Below, piece after piece: positions 34,432-46,005 of a stretch of DNA of 64,000 bases; position 1 is the first letter of the stretch; every line of letters starts with the position of its first letter. A model generated the notes under the pieces. It was not told the origin of the DNA, made no database searches, and was given only the letters and a program-made list of their open reading frames with translations. Source of the DNA: Hirundichthys speculiger. Taxonomy: Eukaryota > Chordata > Actinopteri > Beloniformes > Exocoetidae. The DNA lies in contig JAGFBZ010000745.1 of the NCBI GenBank assembly GCA_018398805.1, positions 459,001-523,000 of the forward strand. The letters run 5' to 3'. The translations under genes were made by a program, and so were the position numbers.

Positions 34432-34805
34432 CGCTGTTGTTGAGCTGATCTGAAGGCCACATGAAGTTTGGAGGTCTGTAGTGATCGACTGCAGAAAGTT
34501 GGTGACCTCTTCTCACTATGTTCTTCAGCATCCTCTGACTCCGCCCCCTCAGTTTACCTGTCCTACCACTTCATGGCTGAGTTGCTGTCGTTCCCAAACA
34601 CTTCCATTTCCTGATAATCCAGCTGACAGTTGACTGTGGGATATTTAGGAGGGAGGAAATTTTGTTTCTCAGCTGTCATCCTGTCACAGCAGAAACAGTC
34701 TGCATGTCTAGTGCTTAATTTATACACCTGTGGACATGGAAGTGACTGGAACACCTGATTCTGATCATCTGGATGGGTGAGCAGATACTTTTGGCAGTGA
34801 AGTTG
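34432..34805. mobile_element. Tc1/mariner-type MITE fragment
   Basis: The block GAAGGCCACATGAAGTTTGG through TACCACTTCATGGCTGAGTTGC, CCAGCTGACAGTTGACTGTGGG, CACCTGTGGACATGGAAGTG and CAGATACTTTTGGCAGTGA corresponds, from memory, to a widespread fish Tc1/mariner-type repeat that ends in a '...ATACTTTTG' terminal motif. Only one end is recognisable. It has no open transposase frame. Confidence 0.7.
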
Positions 34806-36850
34806 TGCCAAAAAAATCACAAAAACCTCCACATGCTAATGAATAAACGGTTGATCAGATCCACTGTTGTCATCTGTAATTTATACAGAACTCCATGACT
34901 TTCACCAGACAGGTTTTGACTTTGAAAAGATTTCCACGGTCTCTTGAAACTTCATCGTGTGTTTGTTTTCCTGCCGGCCCGCGGGTCCAAGTCTTAAAAT
35001 ATTTCTGCTGTGAATCCAGCTGGCTGCAAAAGGAATAGTCAAAAGATGAAGTGCAGTGGTCTCCTGAGATATGATAATTCAGGTGCTGTCAGAGAGATGG
35101 ATTCGAGAATTTTGGTAATTAGTTTATTAGGAACTAAAACTTTGCTTTCATGTGTTTCATTGTTCCACTTCGCATGGACGCAGTATGCAAATGCCGCCTG
35201 CAGTTTCACGTCTCTTCGGCTGCTTTTTCCGGGTTCATGCGAAGGTTGCAATCACAAAAATAAACAGTCGATCCAACATGAATACTTCTCTTTAAATCTC
35301 AAAGTGGGTTGTAACAGCAGTCAAATATGATTTAGGTAACAATGCCATGATGGCTGATTATATACTGCGCAGCACGTCCACGCACGTAATTTCACCGTAT
35401 CATCGCTTCGTTGCACCATCCGGAGGAGCCCCCGACTCCCCTGTGAGGCGCGTGGGAGGAAGTTATCGCTCTCTCTTTTGTGCCGAGCTTTGCATTTCAT
35501 CCCTGCAGGTCGCGGCTGAAAGCAAAAAAATGCGAGCACATACGGTACTGCGGTACGCGGCATCACGTGGCACCCATTCATGACCAGCGCGGGGCCGCGG
35601 TTCGTAACAGTCGGGAACGTGGAACCCAAGACGAAGCAATTAAACGTGTCTGGTACCAGGAGACTGGAACACACTCCTGTAACCTTTTTATTATATCGCT
35701 TCTGTCAAAGTACATACATTAACATGAATGCTTCTGATGTAATTAACTTCTCTATTAGCACGCTGGCCTCAGAGGCAGGCGACGCCACATTTTAAAACGC
35801 AGTTGTTCATTCAGAGTGCGCCGTTTCAGAGGACTCGCTAATGATACAGCCTTAATTAAAATGCAGAAGGACGTTACTGGCATGCTGATGTTCCCAAATA
35901 TCCATCACTTTTACCCGTACGGGTAAAAGCTCCGGCTCAGTACGGTAACCACGTTCACAATATTATGTTTTAAACTTTCTGCACATCTTCTGACTCTAAA
36001 ATCCAGCTCGCTAACTTGCCTCAAATTCAGTTATAAGTAAGTAAGTAATTCAGTAATAAGTTAAATTTAATTAGCGTCATAAAAATGTCAAGGAAAAAAG
36101 AATAAGATGAGCCCGTCCGAACGGGGAGCAGAGCCCTCCATAAACGTGAAATGGCTCACGGAGGTGGTCTGTCTGCTGGTGTTTGGATCTCAGAGCTACT
36201 TTGGCACTTTTGCAGTCTTGAGTCTTTACCTACCTCTGCTGTTTATTAAAAAAACATTTTTACATATCCCAATTACTCTACTAGCCTCTCAAAGCTCAGA
36301 GCAGAAGCCTCCCCCTTCACAGGAACTTACCTTGTGAATATGTAATAAAGCTGTGGGAGCACTGGCTGATAAACCAGTATGATAGTGGTCGTGTTTGTGT
36401 TGGGGCATCAGACTGCACATGTCAATCAGGCTAATCAGAACCTCAAAGAAGAAGAAGAAAAATAAAACAAGAATTTGCTGTGAGCCTGTTTTCACCACAT
36501 CAGTCCTCTAAAGCGTTAATACCCCTCGTTAGCGCCTCAGGCGTGAATATAAAAGGTTAAAATATGCGGGCTGGTCCGGAGAAGAGACGGTTTACGATAT
36601 TTGGGCACAAACCAAGAACTCCCTCCAGCTTTTACCGTTTTAAAAGGGAATATGATAACATGCTGCCTGGTCTCGTATTTATATCCCAGCGCTGCTGTTT
36701 AATGTATTAAAAAAGAAAGAATAAATCCTATAATCTGGAGGGTGAACGCATCCGTCCTCTGAAGCTCTCTGGGGCATCTTCAGGTTTCAGTTATTCAGGT
36801 ATGAAATACCTGGACTCCAAAAGGACAGTGATGGAGCTTCTGGTGTCAGA
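34806..36850. other. Unassigned sequence, no gene seen
   Basis: About 2 kb with several ORFs below 120 codons (35321-35674 minus, 35010-35330 plus, 36107-36337 plus), none with a domain or splice-supported structure I can recognise. This is among the longest apparently single-copy stretches. Confidence 0.4.
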
Positions 36851-37775
36851 GTTCTGGTTCCTGAAGTCCCTCTAGTCCTTCTAGTCCTCCTGGTTATTCT
36901 AGTCCTTCTAGTTCTCCTGGTTCTTCTAGTCCTTCTAGTTCTCCTGGTTCTTCTAGTCCTTCTGGTCCTCCTGGTCCTTCGAGTCCTTCCGGTCCTCCTG
37001 GTCCTTCGAGTCCTTCCGGTCCTCCTGGTTCTTATAGTTCTCCTGGTCCTTCTAGTCCTTCTAGTCCTCCTGGTCCTTCTAGTCTTTCTAGTCCTCCTGG
37101 TCCTTCTAGTTCTCCTGGTTCTTCTAGTCCTTCTAGTTCTCCTGGTTCTTCTTGTCCTTCCGGTCCTCCTGCTCCTTCGAGTCCTTCCGGTCCTTTGGTC
37201 CTTCGAGTCCTTCCAGTCCTCCTGGTCCTTATAGTTCTCCTGGTCCTTCTAGTCCTTCTAGTCCTCCTGGTCCTTCTAGTTCTCCTGGTTCTTCTAGTCC
37301 TTCTAGTCCTCCTGGTCCTTCTCATCCTTCCAGTCCTCCTAGTCCTTCTAGTCCTCCTGGCCCTTCTAGTCCTTCTAGTTCTTCTGGTCCTTCTAGTCTT
37401 TCTGGTCCTCCTGGTCTTTCTAGTTCTCCTGGTCCTTCTAGTCCTTCTAGTTCTTCTGGGCCTTTCTAGTCCTTCTAGTCCTTTTGGTCGATCTAGTCCT
37501 TCTAGTTCTCCTGGTCATTCTAGTCCTTCTAGTTCTCCTGGTCCTTCTAGTCCTTCTAGTTCTCCTAGTCCTTCTAGTCCTTCCAGTCCTCCTGGTCCTT
37601 CTAGTTCTCCTGGTCATTCTAGTCCTTCTAGTCCTCCTGGTCCTCTTGCTCCTTCTAGTTCTCCTGGTCCTTCTAGTCCTTCCAATCCTCCTGGTCTTTC
37701 TAGTCCTTCTAGTCCTCCTTGTCCTTCCTGTCCTCCTTGTCCTTCTAGTCCTTCTAGTTCTCCTGGCCCTTTTAC
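36851..37775. repeat. Simple repeat of 9-15 bp pyrimidine-rich units
   Basis: Mixtures of AGTCCTTCT, AGTCCTCCTGGTCCTTCT and AGTTCTCCTGGTTCTTCT repeat for ~0.9 kb. Because the units are multiples of three, long frames stay open on both strands: Ser/Pro/Gly-rich and Leu/Val-rich on plus, Arg/Thr and collagen-like Gly-Pro-Glu-Leu on minus (37032-37325). These are repeat artefacts, not collagen or membrane proteins. The right end abuts the MITE at 37776. Confidence 0.93.
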
Positions 37776-38445
37776 CTCTAGTTACGAAATTAATTTCAGG
37801 ATACGAAAGTCAGAAATACAGTAGCGCTGCTACTCGCAGCTCCCAGAGTTTACTGAACGTAAACATAGCTGTCGGCTCTGTATCTCGGTTTGAAAGCGGT
37901 GCGTCTGAGCCGCTCTGCCATTGGCTATCGCTAAGCATCTTCCTGGCATCCCATTGGCTAGGAGTGCCCCTTGTCTGTATGAGCGTAACCCAGCAACCAG
38001 GTAAACAAATAATTTTTACCTCCGCCAAGGAGATTAGGTTTTTGTCTGCATTTATGTCTGTCTGTCTGTGTTCAAGATAACTCAAAAAGTTAAAGATGGA
38101 TTTTGATGAAATTTTCAGGAGTTGTCGGAAATGTGAAAAGGAAGAACTGAATTCATTTTGGGTGTGATCCGAAAGAAATCCTGGATTCTGGATCACTTTC
38201 AAATTTTCGATAATTGTTGCATTTAGTGGAGGTCTGCGCTCTCTGAGTTCTAACATCTATTTCTTACAGGTTTTCATGTCATTTTCATTTATTATTTATA
38301 ATTTATTAAAAAAATATGTTCGAATTTTGGGGGGCTTGGAACGGATTAGGGCATTTACATGGAAAACATGTCTCTACTTGCAAATGTTTCAGGTTACTAA
38401 ACTACTTCCAGAACCAATTAATTTCATAAGTAAAGGTACCACTGT
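37776..38445 (+). mobile_element. TIR element ending in TACCTTTACTTAT-type repeats, with nested repeat
   Basis: Left end ACCTCTAGTTACGAAATTAATT is mirrored at the right by AATTAATTTCATAAGTAAAGGT (38414-38435), followed by ACCACTGTA. The left 240 bases match 63065-63230 in reverse, including CTCCCAGAGTTTACTGAACG. The right-end phrase 'aggtaccactgtat' recurs at 63305. The inner segment at 38018-38250 belongs to a different repeat. Confidence 0.8.
38018..38250 (+). mobile_element. Nested repeat of the 'acctccgccaaggag' family
   Basis: Opens ACCTCCGCCAAGGAGATTAG and closes GGAGGTCTGCGCTCTCTGAG, with CTCAAAAAGTTAAAGATGG and TTTTGATGAAATTTTCAGGA inside. I recognise this as a widespread animal dispersed repeat, but I do not know its class. 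The other copy of the host element (63065-63330) lacks it, supporting nested insertion. Confidence 0.75.
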
Positions 38446-39522
38446 ATGTTATTATCATTGACTCTGCCTGCAGACTGTCGTGCACGTCTTTCGGCCCCAA
38501 TCGTACACTTCCTGCTAGCCACTACCCATAAATTGTGGGTTTAGGAACCTCCGCTAATGCAATTTCGTTCGCTAAAGCTGCTATCCGTTATGCCAACTCC
38601 CTTACTCACATTGTAGGTGTGGCAATGGGTGTGTCTTTTGCTCTCTCCGCAAACTCTGTATCTTTTGACCGCAACCCGCATGTCGGCGCGTACAAGAGCT
38701 CGTCCAAATGGCATCAATGTGCGTACACCTGGTCACATGTGGACATGCACAAACGACTCTACCTCTAGAATTAACTCTTGTATTAAAGCGTGATTTGGCC
38801 TCAGTTGAACCCCTGAGAAAATAGCAGAGATCGTCTTAAATGGCTTCCTCGCCAGTTAAACCATAGACGACCAGAGCGTGTTTACTGGGAGGACACCGAC
38901 TATCTGGGACTTTCAGGTAGCTGGTAGGAATTGTCTGTGTAAAAATATTTATATGTATATATCAGTGCAGAGGAGGAGGAGGAAGGAAGAGGAGGAAGCT
39001 CTACAACAGAGTCCCAGACGAGCTGCATATGAGAGCTGCTCTGATCTGGATGAAGAGACGCTCCATAGCAGTTAGCGGGTAGCGCAACCTGCTCTTAAAG
39101 GCAACGGCTGCTGACGCACTGATTGGTTTGACAGGTGGAACGCCCTAACCACTTCTATGCATAATGTAGCGGGTAGCGCAGGTGTGATAGTGGGTTTTGG
39201 AAGGTGAAAGATTGCGTTCTTTGCGGGGGAACGCCCCTCCCGCTACCCGCTATCCCTAAATAGCGGCTTTAGCAGATCTGGTGGAAGATCGGGCCCATCG
39301 TGAAAAACATCGCAAAGAAAAATTCACTGTGCTTAAAATTTGAATAATTAAGAAGCAGAAAGCGACAGAAATGGATAAGATTGGTCATGTAAAGGAAATA
39401 TCAGAGCCGCCATTTAAAGTGTGCAATTTTAGAGAAATATGCGTGAAAACGCTCCCACATTTATAAGACACGAACGTCACCAACACCAGTTTGTGCACAT
39501 TTAACTCATTATGTTACGTTTC
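38446..39522. mobile_element. Possible Harbinger-like remnant, weak
   Basis: GGCCCCAATCGTACAC at 38494 and, reversed, GGGCCCGATCTTCCAC at 39283-39298 could be diverged inverted ends about 800 bp apart. Between them GTAGCGGGTAGCG-type motifs repeat near 39075 and 39170. No 3-bp target duplication is clear and no transposase is present. The ORFs at 38535-38768 and 38878-39075 have no domain. Confidence 0.3.
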
Positions 39523-40168
39523 AAAATGGCCACGGTTACATGATGTTTTTCAATTCGGAATCAATTCTTCCGAATTAAATAATTCAGAATTAAACTATTT
39601 TCCTTCGAGTTTTCATGGAAATAGTCATTCCGAATTGAGGTTTACGTGGAAAACACGTTTGATCGGCTTTATCCAATTCTGCTTAAGGTCTGAGGGTTGG
39701 GAAGGGTTCTGATTGGATGGGGGGAGCGGACGTCTTTACGTATTTACGTCTACCGGAAGAAAACAAACTTACTCGATTAGCAACAACATGGAGGACTACA
39801 TTATAAGCATCCTTTTTGGATTTGTTTTGATTTTATTTTTGAAGCAGCAACACAACAACATCACGTCGATGATTTTCTATCGAAAACAAGAACCAGCGCG
39901 GAATATAAGCATCATCGCGACAGACGGGTAAGGGAACTAGCATGCGCAGAAAGATCGGAATTAATTTAAAGCGGAATGACCACGGAATTATTCTATTCAG
40001 ATTTAGAGTCAGAAAAAAACCAGCCACTTACTTCAGAATTAAGTTTATTTCAGAATGGACATTTTCATTCGGAATTAGGTGTTTACATGGTAATTTTTAA
40101 TCATTTTAAATTTAAATCTAATTCTGAATTAAAGAGGAATTAAACTTCCCATGTAAACGCACTAAATG
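39523..40168 (+). mobile_element. TIR element, forward copy of an inverted pair
   Basis: Starts GGCCACGGTTACATGATG and ends CATGTAAACGCACTAAATGA; the ends share an inverted TTACATG core. Multiple AATTCGGAAT/ATTCCGAATT palindromes lie near both ends. A short ORF (39713-39931) with MEDYIISILFGFVLILFLKQ is retained as a 63-codon frame in the other copy and may be the first exon of a lost transposase. The sister copy at 41098-41752 is inverted. Confidence 0.85.
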
Positions 40169-41097
40169 AAGGCTAAAAAAAACTTGCACAATAACATTTT
40201 CCAGCAGATCTTTCCAGACACAGATCAAATATTACCGCAGGATGACGTGGATGTCCAGCGTCCTGCAGCTCCTCCCCACATCTCACTACTTCATGTCGTC
40301 CACATTCATTATCTCACTGCATCCACAAGTCTCAACGGTTTACACATTCAGCTCTGCTGATCTGACTAGAAACGCTCTTTAAAATGTAGGAATGATGTGG
40401 AAGGAAAATAACTGAATCAATAAAATCAGCTGTTCATGTGGCTCTTTCTGGTTCGGAGATGTGCACCTGTTGGAGGTTTTTCTAGTGAAGGTCAGGCCAA
40501 CGGCGAGTGACACGCCGAAGAAATGAGCAAAAAGACGCAGCCAAAACCAGCTCAGGGGTCACGTTTGAGAGGTGGATCACTCCCAGCCAAAGGGAAGGAG
40601 AACAGACTCTGCTCCTCCTGGCATTCACACGTCTGAGCGACGGAGCTGCAGACCGGTTTGAGCCGGCGCAGAAAACCTTTTAACGGAGGATGCTCTAACC
40701 ACATATCATCTTTAACTGTCTGGCAGGTCGCCCGGTGGTGAGCCGGTCATCACGTCGGTGTTCCTTCCCGTCTTTTTCCCACATGGCGTCGAGCCTCTGC
40801 AGCAGTGACAAAAATATCAAAGGCTGCATTCTTACATTTTGGTACAGGTTGAGCTTCGATTGTATCACAGAATGGCAAATGAAAATCAATATTCCCTTTT
40901 CACAAATCCTAAAGGGCATGGATAATTAAATGAAGGTAAATGAATACAGAAAAGATCTTGAAAATATTAAATCCATGCCGACATGCACGGATTGGGAAGG
41001 CTTTTTCCTCACTTCTTTAAATCAGATTTCATGGATTTGTAAATATATTTTCACATCATTATTTTTAAACGATCAGTTCTTAATTATTCCTGTCATT
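40169..41097. other. Spacer between inverted element copies, no gene seen
   Basis: AT-rich single-copy sequence. Two antiparallel ORFs near 40695-40929 have no domain. Confidence 0.4.
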
Positions 41098-41752
41098 TAG
41101 TGCGTTTACATGGGAAGTTTAATTCCTCTTTAATTCAGAATTAAAATTAAAATCAGATTTAAAATGATTGAAAATTACCATGTAAACACCTAATTCCGAA
41201 TGAAAATGTCCATTCTGAAATAAACTTAATTCTGAAGTAAGTGGCTGGTTTATTCTGATTTTAAATCTGAATAGAATAATTCCGCGGTCATGTAAACACT
41301 CATTCCGCTTTAAATTAATTCCCGTCTTTCTGCACATGCTCGTTCTCTTGCCCGTCTGTCGCCATGACGCTTATATTCCACGCTGGGCTTGTTTTTGAAA
41401 GAAAATCATCGACATGATGTTGTCGTGCTGCTGCTTCAAAAATAAAATCAAAACAAATCCAAAAAGGATGCTAATAATGTAGTCCTCCATGTTGTTGCTA
41501 ATCGAGTAAGTTTGTTTTCTTCCGGTAGACGTAAATACGTAAAGACGTCCACCCCCCCCCATCCAATCAGAATCCTTCCCAACCCCCAGACCTTAAGCGG
41601 AATTGGATAAAGCCGATCAAACGTGTTTTCCACATAAACCTCAATTCGGAATTACTATTTCCATGTAAACTCGAAAAATAATGGTTTAATTCTGAATTAT
41701 TTAATTTGGAATAATCAGTTCCGAATTAAAACATTTCATGTAACCGTGGCCA
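41098..41752 (-). mobile_element. TIR element, inverted copy of 39523-40168
   Basis: Begins TAGTGCGTTTACATGGGAAG and ends ATGTAACCGTGGCC. It matches 39523-40168 along its length, including the MEDYIISILFGFVLILF frame (41371-41562). Small indels, such as a C run at 41551-41560, distinguish the copies. Confidence 0.85.
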
Positions 41753-42919
41753 ATGTAAATCAGAGTCCAGCAGGATCCAGTAGAGACCAGGACCTGTGAT
41801 TAGACCGCTGTGAGGCGGTTTTAGCCCCCCAACGACCTGCAGCAATCTCATTTATTTCACTTTCTTAAACAGCACAAAGTGAAAGTGCGCTCTCGTGATT
41901 AAAAATTAAATAGTGAAGAAAAACAGCTTAGAGAGTTTTATTTTTTTACTCTTAATGTACCACGGAGACCGACGGTTTGGAAGAAAAATAAAGAGAATAT
42001 ATTTCCACCAACAGCTCCTCCGTCTGCTGCTGTCTGAGCTCCGGGACAAACTGGACGGGTGTGTTTGCGTTCAGCTTCGTGAGTGTTAACGTCGTCTTGT
42101 CACCTCTGGACGGCACCGTGACAAGGCGTTACACACATCTGTATTTCTTTTCTCTGTTTAAAGTAAATCCAGCTGACGCCCTTTGACATTAGGCCTGTCA
42201 CCATCGGCTTTCCTTTGTCAGTTTTATCCCGACTCCATGCCTTCTCTTCCTCTTCTCTTCTGTATACTGTTGTTAATCTCACCATTGTTGTTGTGGTGTT
42301 TTCAACATAATTGGGTGACGTCATGGCGTGCAGGCAGACTGGCACCTCAATTGTCCGTGATCCGCCTTGAATGACTGCGAGATGACGTGCCGTCTGTGAA
42401 AAGAAGGACGGGGAGAGAGAAGAGGGGTTTTGGTTCAAAAAGAAAGGCGAAATCCTTGACATAAGTCGCCATGAGTGACAAATCGTCTCAGAGTGTGTCT
42501 CTCTGCGTTTGTTTGTGTACGTGTCGTGTCCTTCGAACGGCGTGGAGGGTCCTGGAGTGTCACGGTGCAGAATACGCCGCGGTTCCTTCCAGGCTGAGCA
42601 GCATGTTAATGAGAAGCTTGTTGGGTCGTCTTACTAATCTGGAGTTGTTTTAAAGCAATTATTTTCTAGGATGAGTGTTGGTTACCAGCCAGAAAGAGCG
42701 GTGATCATGGAGAAGAACCGGGTAACGAAACCGATTCACGTTGCAGGCCCGGCGCCACTCAGAACCACCGAAAACAGCTGCTCGAAGAACGACCCCGGCC
42801 CAAATGATCGCATCTTTATTTAAAGTGATTACAGACACTAGTGAGCTTTACTGAAAAGAGTTTAAGGCAAACAACTGAAAGGGTGAAATATCCTGCAATG
42901 CTGTGAGGTAAAATAAAAC
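41753..42919. other. Unassigned sequence, no gene seen
   Basis: A 120-codon minus ORF (42100-42462) has no domain I recognise. Ends in AATAAAAC (42912-42919), the target duplication of the next element. Confidence 0.4.
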
Positions 42920-44045
42920 CAGGGCTGGGCAACGATTAAAATTTTTAATCGCGATTAATCGTATGATTTCCCTGATTAATCACGATTAATCGCATTGTAT
43001 ACGAAAAATCAAATAATGAATTCAAAAGTAGTGTAAAGGTCACTTTTAGTTAAATGTTCTGCTGCCATATGAACTAAAGTGTCATAACATTTGTTGTTCA
43101 AACACTTTTAACATCAGCACTTGTCAGTAAGACATATTTAGTGTAAATCTCATCTTAAAAAATGTAAAATAAAATAAAGCTTATTGACACTGCCAGGGCA
43201 TTAATGTCATCCTGTTTTTATAAAAAAAAAAAAAAAAAAGTCTACAAACAAAATCCAACAAAATGATTGTGTCTCAGCACAATCAGAACATTAAAACAGG
43301 TAATTTCTGAGGTAACAGCAGAAACTTTTAACGGGGAGTTCAACTTGTCAGTTGTTACAAATAACCTTGTTTCTGTTTTGTAATCTCTTGGACGGTGAAC
43401 TGGGAAGTCAAATTCTGCTGTGTTGGGAAGTGGCGACAATAAATTTGATTCTGATTCTGATTCTGTTTAAAGTAACTTTATCAGTCCGTAAATATCTGCG
43501 TATCTTATTTTTTTTTTTTCATTTTTGATTGTCAATAAACAATTAAAAATTAAAAAAAATAAAAAGTGACTTTATTTTCAAGTTTTTTAATCTAAAAAAA
43601 AAAGCCTGTTTTTTAATATTTCAAGTTTAGCAAACTTGAATTTGTTTTTAATATTTTATTGTCTGGTTTACGTGACCCAGAAATGGCTTTGTTTCATAAT
43701 CAAGAAATAGACTTTCTGTTGTCGTTACACATCTGTGCCACTAGATGGAGACAGACTGAGGTAACCAGCTAGAGAACAAAGGGGTTTGAAAGTTTCTTTT
43801 TCAGACAGAATTGTTAATATTGCTACCTGAGTTGCTACCTGAACTGTAAAGTTAACTGATTTTTATCTCTCTCTATGTCTGTTTTAGTTTTGCCTGCCAA
43901 TTATCTTCCGGTTCGGCAGCAGCCAGTAATAGACTTTTCAAAACAAAAGCATGTGAGCAACGTGCTATAACGTGCAATAATAAATGTTGGCATTGATAAA
44001 TTAATGCGTTAACGTGATAATAATGCGTTAACTTGCCCAGCCCTA
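42920..44045 (+). mobile_element. hAT-N element, full-length copy
   Basis: Starts CAGGGCTGGGCAACGATT and ends GCGTTAACTTGCCCAGCCCTA. AATAAAAC (42912-42919) and AATAAAAT (44046-44053) match at 7 of 8 positions. Near the left end are palindromic AATCGCGATTAATCG motifs, and near the right TTATTATCACGTTAACGC (reversed). It has no coding capacity. This is the cleanest of three copies in the window. Confidence 0.92.
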
Positions 44046-44053
44046 AATAAAAT

Positions 44054-44643
44054 GCATACATAGAATTACAATTCATATATTGCATACAATAATGTTTTCC
44101 TCTAATACAATATGTTCTGTTTAGGACAACTGCTGAATGAGTCGAGGCCCAATCAATGCAAAGGTTCAAGAATATTCTTTTTTAGTCAGAGAAATTTCTT
44201 ACATTGTGTAGTAAATTAGATGTATGAAAATCTGTAATATTAAAACCGCATTTTGGGGCCTTATTGTGTAATGCTGGATTCATATGTCCATGACAGTTGC
44301 CCTAGATTTTGGTCTGTTGAGGGCCACGGCTTTTGTTTAATTATTCTGGCTCCATCAAAGTCACTAAGTTTGGACACACAAGCATTTAGACAACTTATCT
44401 CAAGTAAGATGAACTGTTTCCTACTGGCAACTTGTCATTTCTGATCTTCCTGCATCCTGTAATGTGAGTTAATGACCTCTGAATTGTATACAATGGAGTG
44501 TAAGTGTTTTATTATTGCCTCACCAGATACTATCTATCACTATACCTTAATAGTGAAAATTTATACAACATAATCTGAAAATGTACGGCTGAATATCACA
44601 AATTGTCCTCTACAATATAAATCTTGCTGTTTGTTTTTTCAAC
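44054..44643. other. Unassigned sequence, no gene seen
   Basis: AT-rich single-copy sequence with no recognisable coding domain. Confidence 0.4.
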
Positions 44644-44648
44644 GTTCT

Positions 44649-45085
44649 TGTCATGGCCTGGGTCGGTCATAGCAGCCCTGTGTGTGTCTGTGTCTGTCAA
44701 GTTGGCATCTCTCCCTGTCTTTAGTGGTTCCTGTTTTACTTTGAAGGTCTGTCTTGTCTCTATTGTTTTCTACTCTGCTTCCTTCCCCTCATTACCTCTG
44801 ATTCTCTGCACCTGCCTCTCGTTTGTTCCTCTGTGTATTTAAGTCCTGTCATTTTCCCCTGTTCTCTGTGGGTCCATTGTCGTGAGAATGTGTTTTGCAG
44901 TCCTGTATGTTTCACCCTCGTCTCCAGGATTAAGTTAAGTAATGGTTTTACATTTTGACATTTTTGGTGTATTGGACTTTTTGTGTTTTTGATCATTTTG
45001 GACTTTTTGTGTTTGGTTAATAAACCTTTTTCTTTTTGAGATCTCCTGCTCTTTGGTCCTCCTTCAGCACTCTGCAAACATGACA
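44649..45085 (+). mobile_element. Solo LTR with perfect 5-bp TSD
   Basis: 437 bp beginning TGTCATGGCC and ending AAACATGACA, so the termini are an inverted TGTCATG/CATGACA. GTTCT flanks it on both sides (44644-44648 and 45086-45090). GTGTATTTAAGTCC near 44835 could be a TATA region and TTAATAAACC near 45018 a polyadenylation signal, both in + orientation. No internal retrotransposon sequence is present, so it was left by recombination between two LTRs. It is not the gypsy LTR at 19560. Confidence 0.88.
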
Positions 45086-45182
45086 GTTCTGTTATTCTTT
45101 TCCAAGAGAAAAATATGCGTTCAAGCCCAAAGCGAGGTCCTTTCCTGACATCAAACCAGGAAAAGCAGGACTCACCATACAA

Positions 45183-46005
45183 AATTCAATATTCAAAAAT
45201 ACTTTATTAATCCCCCAAGGGGGAAATTCAAGTTTCAGTTCACCAGAAAAAATCTGGTGTGCTAGAGGGGGTGCTAGTGTCCAGCACTCCTTTTCATGCC
45301 AGGTCCCGTGGTCCGAGTGCTAACTCCAGATAACAGCCGTTAACAGACCGTTAAAGCAGTTAACAGCCGTTAGAACCAGTATATCTCCATAATGATGAGA
45401 GTGAGATATCTCCAGGTCAGAGGAGGAAACATCGATGAACCAGACCGTCTCCTCTGGGAAGACCGAGCTCCATTCAGTCCGGCGAGCGACTGAGCCGACT
45501 GTCCCAGAGCCCGGTTCATCATGAGGACCGGACCAGGCCGTTGTCGTCACCCCCGGCGGTGCTGGGCCCCACCAGGTCACCAGATGGCCCCTGCCAGGTC
45601 AGCTGACCCATCCGGCGTATAGACAGCTGGACGGGGGCAGCATGCCGCGGCCCTACATCGGGGGCTCCCGTCCCGGCTCTGTGACGCTGCAGCCTGGATC
45701 CAGTGGCGGTGGTTGCCGTGGGTAGCAGTTCAAGACTACTTAGCTTAGCTTTCCCGAACCGGCCTCCAGCGACACCGTCCATGTCCGCGGCGGCAGGTCT
45801 CCACCAGCCACAAGAGGACCGATCTGCCCCCTGCAGACAGTATGTCGACATCCAACCGCAGATCACCACAAACCGGACACAAACTGGAGCGTCCAAAGTC
45901 CAACATCCAGCGTCGCAGGGACAAGTCCCGGAGCAGCAGCGAGAAGAGTCCATGCCAGGCGTAGTCCGGGCAACGGCAATGGCAACACGTGGAGATGTTC
46001 CTCTC
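45183..46005 (-). mobile_element. Retroposon with LINE-like 3' tail, copy 2
   Basis: Reverse-orientation match of 9799-10552, sharing the ATTCAAAATACTTTATTAAT-type tail at its left edge and extending ~80 bases farther at the 5' side. The 162-codon minus ORF (45519-46007) opens MRGTSPRVAIAVARTTPG and contains CGWWRPAAADMDG, shared with copy 1, but no known domain. Frame differences between copies argue against selection on a protein. Confidence 0.7.

Noticed and set aside
35321..35674. 117-codon minus ORF as a gene
   Set aside because: No recognisable motif, no repeat partner and an overlapping ORF on the other strand; nothing supports coding.
37032..37325. Collagen-like or membrane protein gene in the simple repeat
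   Set aside because: Open frames occur in several registers on both strands because units are multiples of three; there is no start context or flanking exon.
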